Assembly (NCBI GenBank): GCA_946481265.1
Contig: CAMLNE010000133.1
Span: 1 to 10,341 of the forward strand
Direction: 5' to 3'
Length of the DNA stretch: 10,341 bases
DNA from: an uncultured Panacagrimonas sp.
GTDB lineage: Bacteria > Pseudomonadota > Gammaproteobacteria > Nevskiales > Nevskiaceae
Position 1 is the stretch's first letter; each line of letters starts with the position of its first letter. The notes under the pieces are model-generated. The model was not told the DNA's origin, ran no database searches, and worked only from the letters and a program-made list of their open reading frames with translations. Of this stretch, positions 1 through 6,904 are shown piece by piece. The position numbers were made by a program, and so were the translations under genes.

Positions 1-578
1 CGATCGACGTGATCGAGCAGATGACGCTCGGATCGCGTCCGGCGCGGCGTGGCTCTATGGCCGGCGTCGAATCGCTGCGCGCCATTCCCTGGGTGTTCGC
101 CTGGACGCAGTGCCGCGCGATCATCACCGCGTGGTACGGACTGGGCTGCGCGCTGGAGCGCGCCGAGGCCGCCTTCGGTGAGGAGCGGCTGCTGGAGATG
201 GCGCGCGACTGGGCTTTCTTCCGCGTGATGCTCGACGACATCGACATGATCCTGGCCAAGTGCGACCTGGCCATCGCCGAGCGTTTCTCGCAGCTGGCCG
301 GCCCCCTGCATGCGCGCTTCTTTGCGCAGGTGCGCGAAGAATTCGAGCGCACCGTGCAGGCAGTGCTCAGGCTGCGCGGCGCCACGCGCCTGCTCGCGCA
401 GGACCGCCGGCTCGCCGAGTCGATCCGCCTGCGCAATCCCTATCTGGATCCGATCAACCTGATCCAGATCGACCTGCTGACCCGCTGGCGCGCCGGCGGC
501 AGCCAGGACGAGGCGCTGCTGCATGCCCTGGTGGCTACCGTCAACGGTGCCGCGCAAGGCCTGCAGAACACCGGCTGA
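1..578 (+). CDS. ppc: Phosphoenolpyruvate carboxylase, C-terminal part (5' end outside window)
   Basis: This is the C-terminal roughly 190 residues of PEP carboxylase, the cytoplasmic enzyme that adds bicarbonate to PEP to make oxaloacetate and refill the TCA cycle. The reading frame is already open at base 3, so the start lies outside the window. Seen in the sequence: the GSRPARR segment and the following [16 protein letters not shown] block, which match the conserved C-terminal catalytic region (GSRPAKR, then [14 protein letters not shown]) of the family; the [16 protein letters not shown] block; and the family's terminal NTG tripeptide directly before the stop. The tail is complete and shows no break. 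It is a housekeeping gene, so it marks the left edge as normal chromosome and gives an anchor for judging what was inserted to its right. No clear terminator hairpin with a T-run follows it. Confidence 0.95.
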   Translation, partial: IDVIEQMTLGSRPARRGSMAGVESLRAIPWVFAWTQCRAIITAWYGLGCALERAEAAFGEERLLEMARDWAFFRVMLDDIDMILAKCDLAIAERFSQLAGPLHARFFAQVREEFERTVQAVLRLRGATRLLAQDRRLAESIRLRNPYLDPINLIQIDLLTRWRAGGSQDEALLHALVATVNGAAQGLQNTG

Positions 579-786
579 ACGTCGCTCCGCCTGACGCGGC
601 ATTCAGGAAGGTTTCAGTCGCGCTGGAAAACACTGGCCTCTCCAGATCGGAAATCTCCACCAGGAGCCGAACCTCATCGTGAACGGGCCGCGCCGGCAAT
701 CCATGCCGTCGGCGCAGGGCATCCACTCTTCATCACGGACGATCCCGAAACCGGGGATCCCGCCGAACCGGAAGGCAGCCGCCGCC

Positions 787-1233
787 ATGAGTACCTGCCA
801 TTTCTGCAACACCCTGACGCTTGCACCGCGCCGCTTCGATGTTCCCGCCCACCTGCACCGGATCGGTCCACCGCAACTGGACGAAAACGGCCACCGGCGC
901 CTGCCCGAGTACCAGTGCTCGATCTGTGGCTCGGTATGGCGCTGGCGCGACGATCACGGCTGGGCCGAACCGCCGTTCGAACACCCGCCGCCGCAGCGCG
1001 TGTTCGCCACCGCTCTGGCGCGCCCGGCTCCGCCCTGGCTGCGTTCCCCGCGCAGCGCCGGCCTGCGCCATCTGTCCTGGTATCAGCGGCAGGGCATGAC
1101 CCTGCCGCCCCGATACCGCGCACTGGCCAGCCGCCGCCCGCAGCGCCGCGTCCCCGCACGCGGCTGGCGCCGCAAGCTGCGCGGCCGGGCAGCGGCCTGG
1201 GGGGGATCCGGGAGGAGGATCAGCCGATCGTGA
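787..1233 (+). CDS. Small hypothetical protein with two CxxC pairs, Arg-rich tail
   Basis: I do not recognise a named family. The 148-residue product has C4-H-F-C7 at its very N-terminus and C44-S-I-C47 some 37 residues later, the layout of a small zinc ribbon. The tail from about residue 105 is rich in Arg and Pro and could bind nucleic acid; that is inference. I chose the ATG at 787 because it places the first CxxC directly at the start and has a GGAAGG stretch upstream, though the spacing is long. A GTG at 679 in the same frame would add 36 low-complexity residues. There is no signal peptide or membrane segment. Oddly, the last codons and the stop (1231-1233) lie inside the left copy of the 36-bp repeat, so the current C-terminus is written in DNA that also forms the 3' end of the aldehyde dehydrogenase gene. 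Confidence 0.6.
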   Translation: MSTCHFCNTLTLAPRRFDVPAHLHRIGPPQLDENGHRRLPEYQCSICGSVWRWRDDHGWAEPPFEHPPPQRVFATALARPAPPWLRSPRSAGLRHLSWYQRQGMTLPPRYRALASRRPQRRVPARGWRRKLRGRAAAWGGSGRRISRS

Positions 1234-1252
1234 ACGGATCGCGCGTGGCGCC
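1217..1252. repeat. 36-bp direct repeat, left copy (orphan 3' end of aldehyde dehydrogenase)
   Basis: These 36 bases are identical to 8632-8667 and in the same orientation. Read on the minus strand they encode GATRDPFTIG and a stop, exactly the last ten residues of the aldehyde dehydrogenase at 8635-10119, but no dehydrogenase gene precedes them here. Beyond 1252 a weaker likeness continues for about 30 bases (shared CAGCTC, ACCC and GCCTT blocks with gaps), then ends. To the left of 1217 there is no likeness to the bases left of 8632. Inside the repeat, CGATC (1225-1229) and GATCG (1237-1241) form short inverted arms around a 7-base spacer; this is weak because GATC is itself a palindrome. 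Confidence 0.9.
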
Positions 1253-1356
1253 CCAGCTCTACCCGCCTTGCCGGAGCGGTACGGCATGCTCGACAGATCT
1301 CTCGCAGGTGACGGGCTCCGCTTGGCCCTTGTTCGGCTCGGACCGTCCCACCGTCA

Positions 1357-2865
1357 TCAGTTTCGCTGCCAGTCGCGCGCGCGCTCGAAGCCGTGAGCGG
1401 CGCGATACAGCGTCGCCTCGTCCCCGTGCCGGCCGACCAGCATCAGTCCGACCGGAAGTCCATCGCGAACCGCACAGGGAATCGAGAGGGCGGGATGTCC
1501 GGTGACGTCGAAGGGAGCCGTGTTCGGAATCATCTCGAAGGCGCGTGCGCAGATCTCGGCGATACCGGCGTCGGCGCCGGGGATCCTGCGTGCCTTGATC
1601 GGCACGGTGGGCATCAGCAGCACATCCACCGACTCGAGCGCCGCATCGTAGGCACGTCGCAGCCGGCGCGACAGGTTCTGTGCCCTCGCGTAATGCACGC
1701 CACGGTACCGGTTCAGCACGTACTGCCCGAACAGCAGCGTCGCCTTGACCGATACGGCCAAGTCGTCGGCGCGCGTGCGCCAAGCGTCGTGCGCCTGCAT
1801 CAGGCTGGGAATGTAGAGCCCCTTCCAGTTGAAGCCGAAGCCGTTGCCGTGAAGCATCTGCATCGTGCCGCCCTCGTGGGCGATCGAAGACCAGATCGCG
1901 GGCGCCACCGCGTGCATCGGAATGGAGACCGGGGTGAGACTGGCGCCGAGCGTGGCGAAAGCCTCGGCGCTGTCGCGCACTGCGTCGTCGACATCCGCCT
2001 CGGAGACCGCGTGCCCGAAGCCCTCCCTGAGCACGCCGATACGCAACCCCTCGATGCTATTCCCCAGCGCCTGGGTATAGCGGTCCCTGCGCAGGCCCGA
2101 TTGCCTCGGGTCGAGGCCGTCGTCACCGGCGATGACCTCCAGCAGCAGCGCGTTGTCGGCGACGTTCGACGTGATCGGCCCGAGATGGTCGATCGTCGCC
2201 TCGATCGGCATCGCGCCCGTGTACGGCACCAGGCCGTGCGTGGCCTTCATGCCGACGGTGCCGCAGAACGCCGACGGGATGCGGATCGACCCGCCCTGGT
2301 CGCCGCCGATCGCCATGTCGACCTCGCCCGCCGCCACCAGCGCCGCGCTGCCCGAGGAGGAGCCGCCGGACATGTGGCCGGCCTTGCGCGGGTTGATGAC
2401 CGCGCCGCTCGCGTTGGTATGGCTTCCGCCGGAGAAGCACAGGTACTCGCAGTGCGACTTGCCGACGATGGTTCCCCCCGCATCGAGAATGCGGGTCACG
2501 ACGGTGGCGTCGACGTCGGGCACGTAGCCCTTCAGGGTCGAGGCACCGTTCATCATCGGCACGCCGGCGACGCAGATGTTGTCCTTGATCGCCAGGGTCC
2601 TGCCCTGCAGCGGCCCCGAGGCCGCGCCGGTGATCGTGCTCTGGTAGTACCAGGCGTTCAGCGGATTGTCCGCCACGCTCGGCGCGCGGCCGGGCGTGCG
2701 CGGGTAACGCACCTCGGGCAACTCGTCGCCGAGCGACTCGAGCACCCGGTAGCCGGCGGCCGATCCTTCCATCACCGCGCGGTATTCCTCCAATTCCGCC
2801 GCGCCCAGGTGAATGTCGAGGGAGGCGGCGATCTGCGCGATCTCGGTAGTGGTGGGGCTTTTCAT
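1357..2865 (-). CDS. Amidase, amidase-signature family (nitrile-cluster type)
   Basis: This cytoplasmic hydrolase converts an amide into carboxylic acid and ammonia, the last step after nitrile hydratase. The 502-residue product has the amidase-signature Ser-cisSer-Lys triad. K94 lies in LAIKDN, S169 in the GGSSSGS run and S193 in GGDQGGSIRIP; the 24-residue serine spacing equals that of the enantioselective Rhodococcus amidase. Whole blocks (GVPMMNG, IDHLGPIT, REGFGHAVS, NTAPFDVTGHP) match that nitrile-degradation branch rather than GatA or urea-type amidases. The ATG at 2865 gives an N-terminus aligning with the family; a TTG at 2943 in frame would add 26 residues, and neither has a strong Shine-Dalgarno. 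It is third in the leftward row after DUF1329 and oxd, 254 bp behind oxd. No frameshift or missing catalytic residue is seen. The substrate range cannot be read from the sequence; aryl- or arylalkyl-amides are likely from the family. Confidence 0.93.
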   Translation of the reverse strand: MKSPTTTEIAQIAASLDIHLGAAELEEYRAVMEGSAAGYRVLESLGDELPEVRYPRTPGRAPSVADNPLNAWYYQSTITGAASGPLQGRTLAIKDNICVAGVPMMNGASTLKGYVPDVDATVVTRILDAGGTIVGKSHCEYLCFSGGSHTNASGAVINPRKAGHMSGGSSSGSAALVAAGEVDMAIGGDQGGSIRIPSAFCGTVGMKATHGLVPYTGAMPIEATIDHLGPITSNVADNALLLEVIAGDDGLDPRQSGLRRDRYTQALGNSIEGLRIGVLREGFGHAVSEADVDDAVRDSAEAFATLGASLTPVSIPMHAVAPAIWSSIAHEGGTMQMLHGNGFGFNWKGLYIPSLMQAHDAWRTRADDLAVSVKATLLFGQYVLNRYRGVHYARAQNLSRRLRRAYDAALESVDVLLMPTVPIKARRIPGADAGIAEICARAFEMIPNTAPFDVTGHPALSIPCAVRDGLPVGLMLVGRHGDEATLYRAAHGFERARDWQRN

Positions 2866-2961
2866 GGGGTCCGTATGGATTGCCTGGAGGACACATCGCC
2901 GATGCATCCGGGTGGACGTCGGCCGCGTTGCCGGCGCATGCAACTTTCAGCTGGAGACACA

Positions 2962-2983
2962 GGAGCCGCACGAATGCGGTTCC
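2962..2983 (-). promoter_or_regulatory. Hairpin with UUCG loop in the oxd-amidase spacer
   Basis: A 9-bp stem (2962-2970 with 2975-2983, one G-U pair) closes over a four-base loop that reads TTCG on the coding strand. It sits in the transcript between oxd and the amidase gene, about 100 bases before the amidase ATG. No T-run follows, so it is not a standard intrinsic terminator. It may stabilise or process the messenger, or set the oxd-to-amidase ratio; this is inference. Confidence 0.45.
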
Positions 2984-3119
2984 CGTCCTGCCCGGCTGCG
3001 TTTCCTGTCGTCATCGACATCGCGTTCCATGGCCGGTTGGCGCCACCGGAACCGGCCCAGGCCAGCCGCACGAGCGCCGTCAACATCCGTCGCATCGGCA
3101 GATTCACTGCTGACGTTTC

Positions 3120-4160
3120 CTAGCCCGCGGCGTCGCGCATCAGTCCGGTTGCCGGATGGCAGTTGATGTAGTCGTAGCGCTGCCCCGCCGCCGCGCATAC
3201 GGATACCTCGTGATACAGGCGCAGTTTCTGGAAGTTGGCGACGACGCCCATGAAGGTCACGAAGATGCGCAGGTGCGAAGGATGCGACTCCGCCCAGCGC
3301 TCGAGCCGCTCCATCGAATGCCAGTGCCCCACCACGAAGCTCTTGTCCAGGCGCGTACCGTCGCGGCCGATCAGCTGCACGTAGCGGTTGCTGTAGCACC
3401 CAACTTCCCGGCCCTGGTCGCGCAGGAAGTCCATTCCACTGCGCAGCGTCGGCTCCATCTGTTCGAGATAGAGAGCGCGCTCTTCCGGATCGCAATCGGA
3501 CCAGTCCTGCCCGGAGCGGATCAGGCACAGGTTGTCATGCCCGGCGATGCTGACGCGGACGCCGTGCGAGGGCCTGCGGCTCAGTTTGCCGGACGGCGTC
3601 ATGCGATCGGATTGCGATGCGGGGACGCGGTCGCGCATCGCGCCCCAGTAGCCGTGCTCCTGGATCGGCTCGCTGATGTGCTGCGCCATTGCACCCACAC
3701 CCGGCAGCTCGCCACGGAACGCGTACAGCGTCTCCAGCTGCTCCGCCCGCGGGATGGCGATTTCCCGGAAGTAGCCCAGCCCTTCGTCCAGGCGCCCGTC
3801 CGACTGCCACCAGTCCGCCACCGCCGGGCTCGAAAGCCATTGCTCGAACACCGCGGCGCGGTTCCAGTAGGCGACGATGATGAAGTTGTCGTAACCCGCT
3901 TCGTCGCGGTACTCGGTCAGCTCGTGATGCACAGCGCCATGCTCCAGTCCCAGCTGGTCGGCCAGGGCGCGAAGTGCCTCCAAGGCTCGAGGCCGTGCCG
4001 CATCACCGCGCGATTGCACGCCCAGGTAACCCATTACCACCTCGGTCACCGACGGCGATAGGCGCCCGGAGTAGGCCTCGTACGGCGGGGTGTAGTCGTC
4101 GGCCACGCGGCGCGAAAGCATGCGTGGACAGCGCAGGTGCTGGGCGATGGCAGATTCCAT
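3120..4160 (-). CDS. oxdA: Aldoxime dehydratase (heme enzyme, OxdA type)
   Basis: The enzyme removes water from an aldoxime to make a nitrile (R-CH=NOH to R-CN), using ferrous heme b that binds the substrate nitrogen directly. The 346-residue product matches the Pseudomonas OxdA/Rhodococcus OxdRE family (about 352) end to end, with one 3-residue shorter loop near residue 195. All key residues are present: proximal heme ligand H296 (OxdA H299, in ESHPSHLRIF), catalytic H317 (H320, in LYHEVS), S216 (S219, in IRSGQDW), R178 (in MRDRVP) and E143 (in LETLYAF). I chose the ATG at 4160 because MESAI is the family's usual N-terminus and a GAGGGAG lies just upstream. A GTG at 4244 overlaps the DUF1329 stop by 4 bases (GTGA) and would add 28 residues. 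It lies 80 bp behind DUF1329 in a likely shared transcript. The product is cytoplasmic, with no signal peptide. The symbol is by family likeness. Confidence 0.96.
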   Translation of the reverse strand: MESAIAQHLRCPRMLSRRVADDYTPPYEAYSGRLSPSVTEVVMGYLGVQSRGDAARPRALEALRALADQLGLEHGAVHHELTEYRDEAGYDNFIIVAYWNRAAVFEQWLSSPAVADWWQSDGRLDEGLGYFREIAIPRAEQLETLYAFRGELPGVGAMAQHISEPIQEHGYWGAMRDRVPASQSDRMTPSGKLSRRPSHGVRVSIAGHDNLCLIRSGQDWSDCDPEERALYLEQMEPTLRSGMDFLRDQGREVGCYSNRYVQLIGRDGTRLDKSFVVGHWHSMERLERWAESHPSHLRIFVTFMGVVANFQKLRLYHEVSVCAAAGQRYDYINCHPATGLMRDAAG

Positions 4161-4240
4161 GGCTCCCTCGGCGGTCGATGGTGACGTGGGTCTGGCGGCA
4201 TCGTCCGCGACGGATGCCGCAAATGCGGACGGCGCGTGGC

Positions 4241-5617
4241 TCACCTGCCCAGGCGCGCCACCGCGGTGGTGGTCAGGAAGCGATCGTAGGCATTGCCGTC
4301 GTCGACGTAGACGCTCTGATAACCGTTCGCGCTGCGGGCGTGCTGGATCATCGTGATCCGGTTGCTCTGGACGTCGTGGAAATGCGTGCTATGCCACGAC
4401 CAGTCCGGATTGCCCTGGCCATCGACGACCTTGTGCGCATCGTTCTGCAGCAGGCCGGTGGCGATCTCCGACTGCTTGTAGAGCGCGCCGCGCCGGTCGT
4501 AGCTGATCTGCGTCAGCTTGACCCCGTTGCGCACGTCGGACCAGGTGCGCCGGCGACCCACCGGCGCGCGCGGATACCCGACCGGCTCGGCGTCCCAGAC
4601 GATCACCTCGGGAACCAGTTCGAACGTGCGGTCCATGAAGGAATTGCCCTTGGCCCCGCCGTGGAACCCGGTGTGCCATTCCGGATGCTCGCCGCCGTGC
4701 CAGTTCCCGGAGCAGGCGCCCAGCATGGGCCGTCGCTCCGCCACCTTGAAGTTGCCCCAGGTGTGCATCGGGTCTCCGGCGCCCCAGGCGTCGGTGAGGA
4801 AGAACGTCATGCCCGGCGCGATCGGCTCGAAGCGCTGGTTGGTGGGGAACTGGCGCACGCGCTTGAACGCCGGGAAGTAGCCGTAGAGATCCGGGAACCG
4901 GTGCTGGTCGTAGTACCACACGCTGAGGAACGAGCTGCCCTTGACGTCATTGGGGGCGGTGAAGAGCGCCGTATTGAGGCGCAGCTTGTCCTTGAACCCG
5001 CGGAACACCGTGCCGTCATTGCGTCCGGTGACCTGCAACTCGAACCAGATGAAGTTGTGGAAATAGACCAGGTCCCCGTCCGGTCCCAGCGACCATGAGG
5101 GGATTGCGTACTGGGAATAGTCATGCCGGCCCCAGTTGGTGCTGATGTTGGCGCAGCACTCCTGGCCGGTCGTCGCATCGGGAAACGGCAATCCTCCGAT
5201 CCAGGTGTTTCCTTCCTGTCCGTCGGTCCAGAGATTTCCGTCGGCACCGAACTTTCCGCGTCCGGCGTTCTTGAGGGTCATCTCCAGGTAGCGATGGTTG
5301 AACATCTGGGTGATGTCGCGGGTGGAGTCCTTGATCCGGATCCGTCGGCCCATCTCCTTGATCTGCCGGTAGCAGATCGGCGTCAGCAGGTCCTTCACGA
5401 CATCGACGTTGTTGGCATCGACTTCGTCGCCCGGCTTGATCTTTCCCTTGGTGTACATCTCGATCGACAGCAGCTCGTCCGGATAGGCCTTGCTGACATC
5501 ACCGGATCTGGCAATGGTGCTCCACAACGGCGCAAGGACACCGGCGCCCGCACCGGTGGCGACCTTGTTGATGAAGCAGCGGCGGCTGTAGTCGAAGTCG
5601 TACTTGCGAATCCGCAT
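4241..5617 (-). CDS. DUF1329 protein with twin-arginine signal peptide
   Basis: This 458-residue protein belongs to the DUF1329 family, whose function is not established; members are usually exported and lie near RND-type exporters or hydrophobic-compound catabolic genes. Family hallmarks are the VWYYDQHRFPDLYGYFPAF and KRVRQFP blocks, about residues 233-257. The N-terminus carries SRRCFINK (11-18), a good match to the Tat motif S/T-R-R-x-F-L-K, then a mildly hydrophobic stretch to about residue 37, so export of a folded protein to the periplasm is predicted. Two histidine-rich spots stand out: H307, H311, H315, H319 in a Gly/Trp-rich segment, and H409, H412, H414. Both could bind metal, which fits the choice of Tat; this is inference. 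The ATG at 5617 has AGGAG (5624-5628) six bases upstream; a GTG at 5638 would add seven residues. It is first in the leftward row, ahead of oxd and amidase, so it probably acts in uptake or early handling of the aldoxime or its precursor. No exporter gene is in view. Confidence 0.85.
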   Translation of the reverse strand: MRIRKYDFDYSRRCFINKVATGAGAGVLAPLWSTIARSGDVSKAYPDELLSIEMYTKGKIKPGDEVDANNVDVVKDLLTPICYRQIKEMGRRIRIKDSTRDITQMFNHRYLEMTLKNAGRGKFGADGNLWTDGQEGNTWIGGLPFPDATTGQECCANISTNWGRHDYSQYAIPSWSLGPDGDLVYFHNFIWFELQVTGRNDGTVFRGFKDKLRLNTALFTAPNDVKGSSFLSVWYYDQHRFPDLYGYFPAFKRVRQFPTNQRFEPIAPGMTFFLTDAWGAGDPMHTWGNFKVAERRPMLGACSGNWHGGEHPEWHTGFHGGAKGNSFMDRTFELVPEVIVWDAEPVGYPRAPVGRRRTWSDVRNGVKLTQISYDRRGALYKQSEIATGLLQNDAHKVVDGQGNPDWSWHSTHFHDVQSNRITMIQHARSANGYQSVYVDDGNAYDRFLTTTAVARLGR

Positions 5618-5866
5618 GAGAGTCTCCTGCGCGTTCACCCACGCCCCGGACGCAGGTAGGAATGATCGCGGAGTCGGGCGCTAGGTCGACCGCACGATTC
5701 CGCAATTGGATTCTCGGCAAGGGAGAACCGGACGACCCTAATGAGTTTCCCGCTTGAATCGGCCAGTTTTCCCGACGCCTTGCCATGCTTGTTGCACCTG
5801 CGGGAGGATGCGGACGCTCCGGCATGCGCGGCATCTGGGAACTATGCGAGTAAGGGGGAGCGGGTC
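5618..5866. promoter_or_regulatory. Divergent promoter region, DUF1329-oxd-amidase versus AraC regulator
   Basis: These 249 bp separate two divergent starts and must hold both 5' regions. Visible elements: AGGAG at 5624-5628 for DUF1329 and AAGGGGGAG at 5852-5860 for the regulator, each six bases from its ATG. GATTC occurs at 5696-5700 and 5709-5713 (13-base period) with an inverted GAATC at 5756-5760; short direct repeats are typical of AraC-family operators, but these are too short to be sure. The stretch around 5690-5770 is visibly richer in A and T than its surroundings. I could not place -35/-10 boxes with confidence on either strand. Confidence 0.55.
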
Positions 5867-6862
5867 ATGAGCCGACTGCTGACGACCAATGACGTCCCAT
5901 TGCATCAATCCACCGAGTACTGGATCGACGCGATCTGCGACGCTTACGTGAAGCTGCATTGCCAGCCGCAGGATCTGGACGCGGGCCCGCTGCAGGGCTA
6001 CATCCAACAGCACCCCTTGTCGTCGATCGACGTGTCGGTGGTGAACGCCTCGCCGCAGAGCATCCTGCGTACCCATTCGCACATCGCGCGTTCGACCGAG
6101 GACGTCTTCATTGTCAGCATCCAGGCCAAGGGCATCAGCCGGATCACCCAGGACGGACGTACCGCGGAACTTCAGCCGGGGGATTTCGGATTCTTCGACA
6201 GCACCCGCCCGTACACGCTGGTGTATCCGCACGGGCTGCACCTGTTCACGCTGAAGGTGCCGCGCCGGATCGTGCTGTCCCAGCTACCCAACGCGGAGTC
6301 GCTGACCGCGCGGAAAGTCTGTGGCGACAAGGGCGCAGGGCACCTGCTGCTGACGATGATCAGGACCCTGGTCAACGACATCGGCGATCTCGACCCGATG
6401 TCCTACGAGGCCGTGGCGACCGGCGTAGTCGATATCCTCACCGCCGGTCTGCGCACGCTCGATGCCGGCGTGCGGCCGACGCCCACCGCCCTCGCCAGCT
6501 ACCACGTGCAGCGCCTGCGCGCACACGTTCACGAGCATCTCCACGACCCCACCCTGAGCGTGCAGAGCACCGCGCGCGCCCTGCAGATGTCGGTCAGCAG
6601 CATCTACCGCGTGCTCGAGACGCAGGATGTCACGCTGGCCGAACTGATCTGGAGCCAGCGGCTGGAGCGCTGTCGAAAGGAGTTGGCCGACCCGCAGAAA
6701 ATCTCGCAGAGCGTCACGACGATTGCCTTTCGCTGGGGTTTCAGCGACGCCTCGCACATGGGCCGACTCTTCAAGCGCGCCTATGGCCTGACGCCGCGCG
6801 AATACCGCGAACGGGCCACGAGTTCTGCCGTGCGTGACGCCCCCCGGATCTGGACGCCGTAG
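5867..6862 (+). CDS. AraC-family transcriptional regulator (FeaR/OxdR-like layout)
   Basis: This is a cytoplasmic DNA-binding regulator of 331 residues. The N-terminal half (about 40-200) has the AraC-binding-like sensor domain found in FeaR-type activators, including the ELQPGDFGFFDSTRPY block (101-116). The C-terminal AraC DNA-binding domain spans about 215-316, with a first helix-turn-helix around 228-268 (LSVQSTARALQMSVSSIYRVL) and a second around 280-315 (ITTIAFRWGF-like, here VTTIAFRWGFSDASHMGRLFK, then YGLTPREYR). I chose the ATG at 5867 because AAGGGGGAG sits six bases upstream; an ATG at 5741 in frame has no Shine-Dalgarno and would add 42 unrelated residues. It diverges from DUF1329-oxd-amidase and converges on NHase. 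In Pseudomonas chlororaphis an AraC-type protein, OxdR, controls the aldoxime-nitrile cluster, so a similar activating role with aldoxime or nitrile as signal is likely but inferred. Confidence 0.92.
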   Translation: MSRLLTTNDVPLHQSTEYWIDAICDAYVKLHCQPQDLDAGPLQGYIQQHPLSSIDVSVVNASPQSILRTHSHIARSTEDVFIVSIQAKGISRITQDGRTAELQPGDFGFFDSTRPYTLVYPHGLHLFTLKVPRRIVLSQLPNAESLTARKVCGDKGAGHLLLTMIRTLVNDIGDLDPMSYEAVATGVVDILTAGLRTLDAGVRPTPTALASYHVQRLRAHVHEHLHDPTLSVQSTARALQMSVSSIYRVLETQDVTLAELIWSQRLERCRKELADPQKISQSVTTIAFRWGFSDASHMGRLFKRAYGLTPREYRERATSSAVRDAPRIWTP

Positions 6863-6904
6863 TCCGCAAGGTCCGCCGCGGCCGGATCGCTTCCTGCCGG
6901 ACGC

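Noticed and set aside
741..761. GATCCC/GGGATC hairpin before the CxxC-protein gene as a terminator for ppc.
   Set aside because: The stem is only 6 bp and no T-run follows on the plus strand; it is probably chance in GC-rich DNA.
2866..2943. TTG at 2943 as the amidase start.
   Set aside because: The extra 26 residues do not match the family N-terminus, which aligns from the ATG at 2865.
1393..3123. A 576-codon open frame on the plus strand across the amidase gene.
   Set aside because: It is antisense to an amidase with intact catalytic residues, and its Arg/Asp/Val/His-rich translation resembles no family; it is a product of high GC.
5741..5866. Upstream ATG at 5741 as the start of the AraC regulator.
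   Set aside because: It has no Shine-Dalgarno and adds residues unlike the family; the ATG at 5867 has AAGGGGGAG six bases upstream.
6863..6904. Shared bidirectional terminator between the regulator and NHase alpha.
   Set aside because: The 42-bp gap has only short possible pairings (GTCCG/CGGAC) with no T-run on either strand, so I cannot support a terminator.
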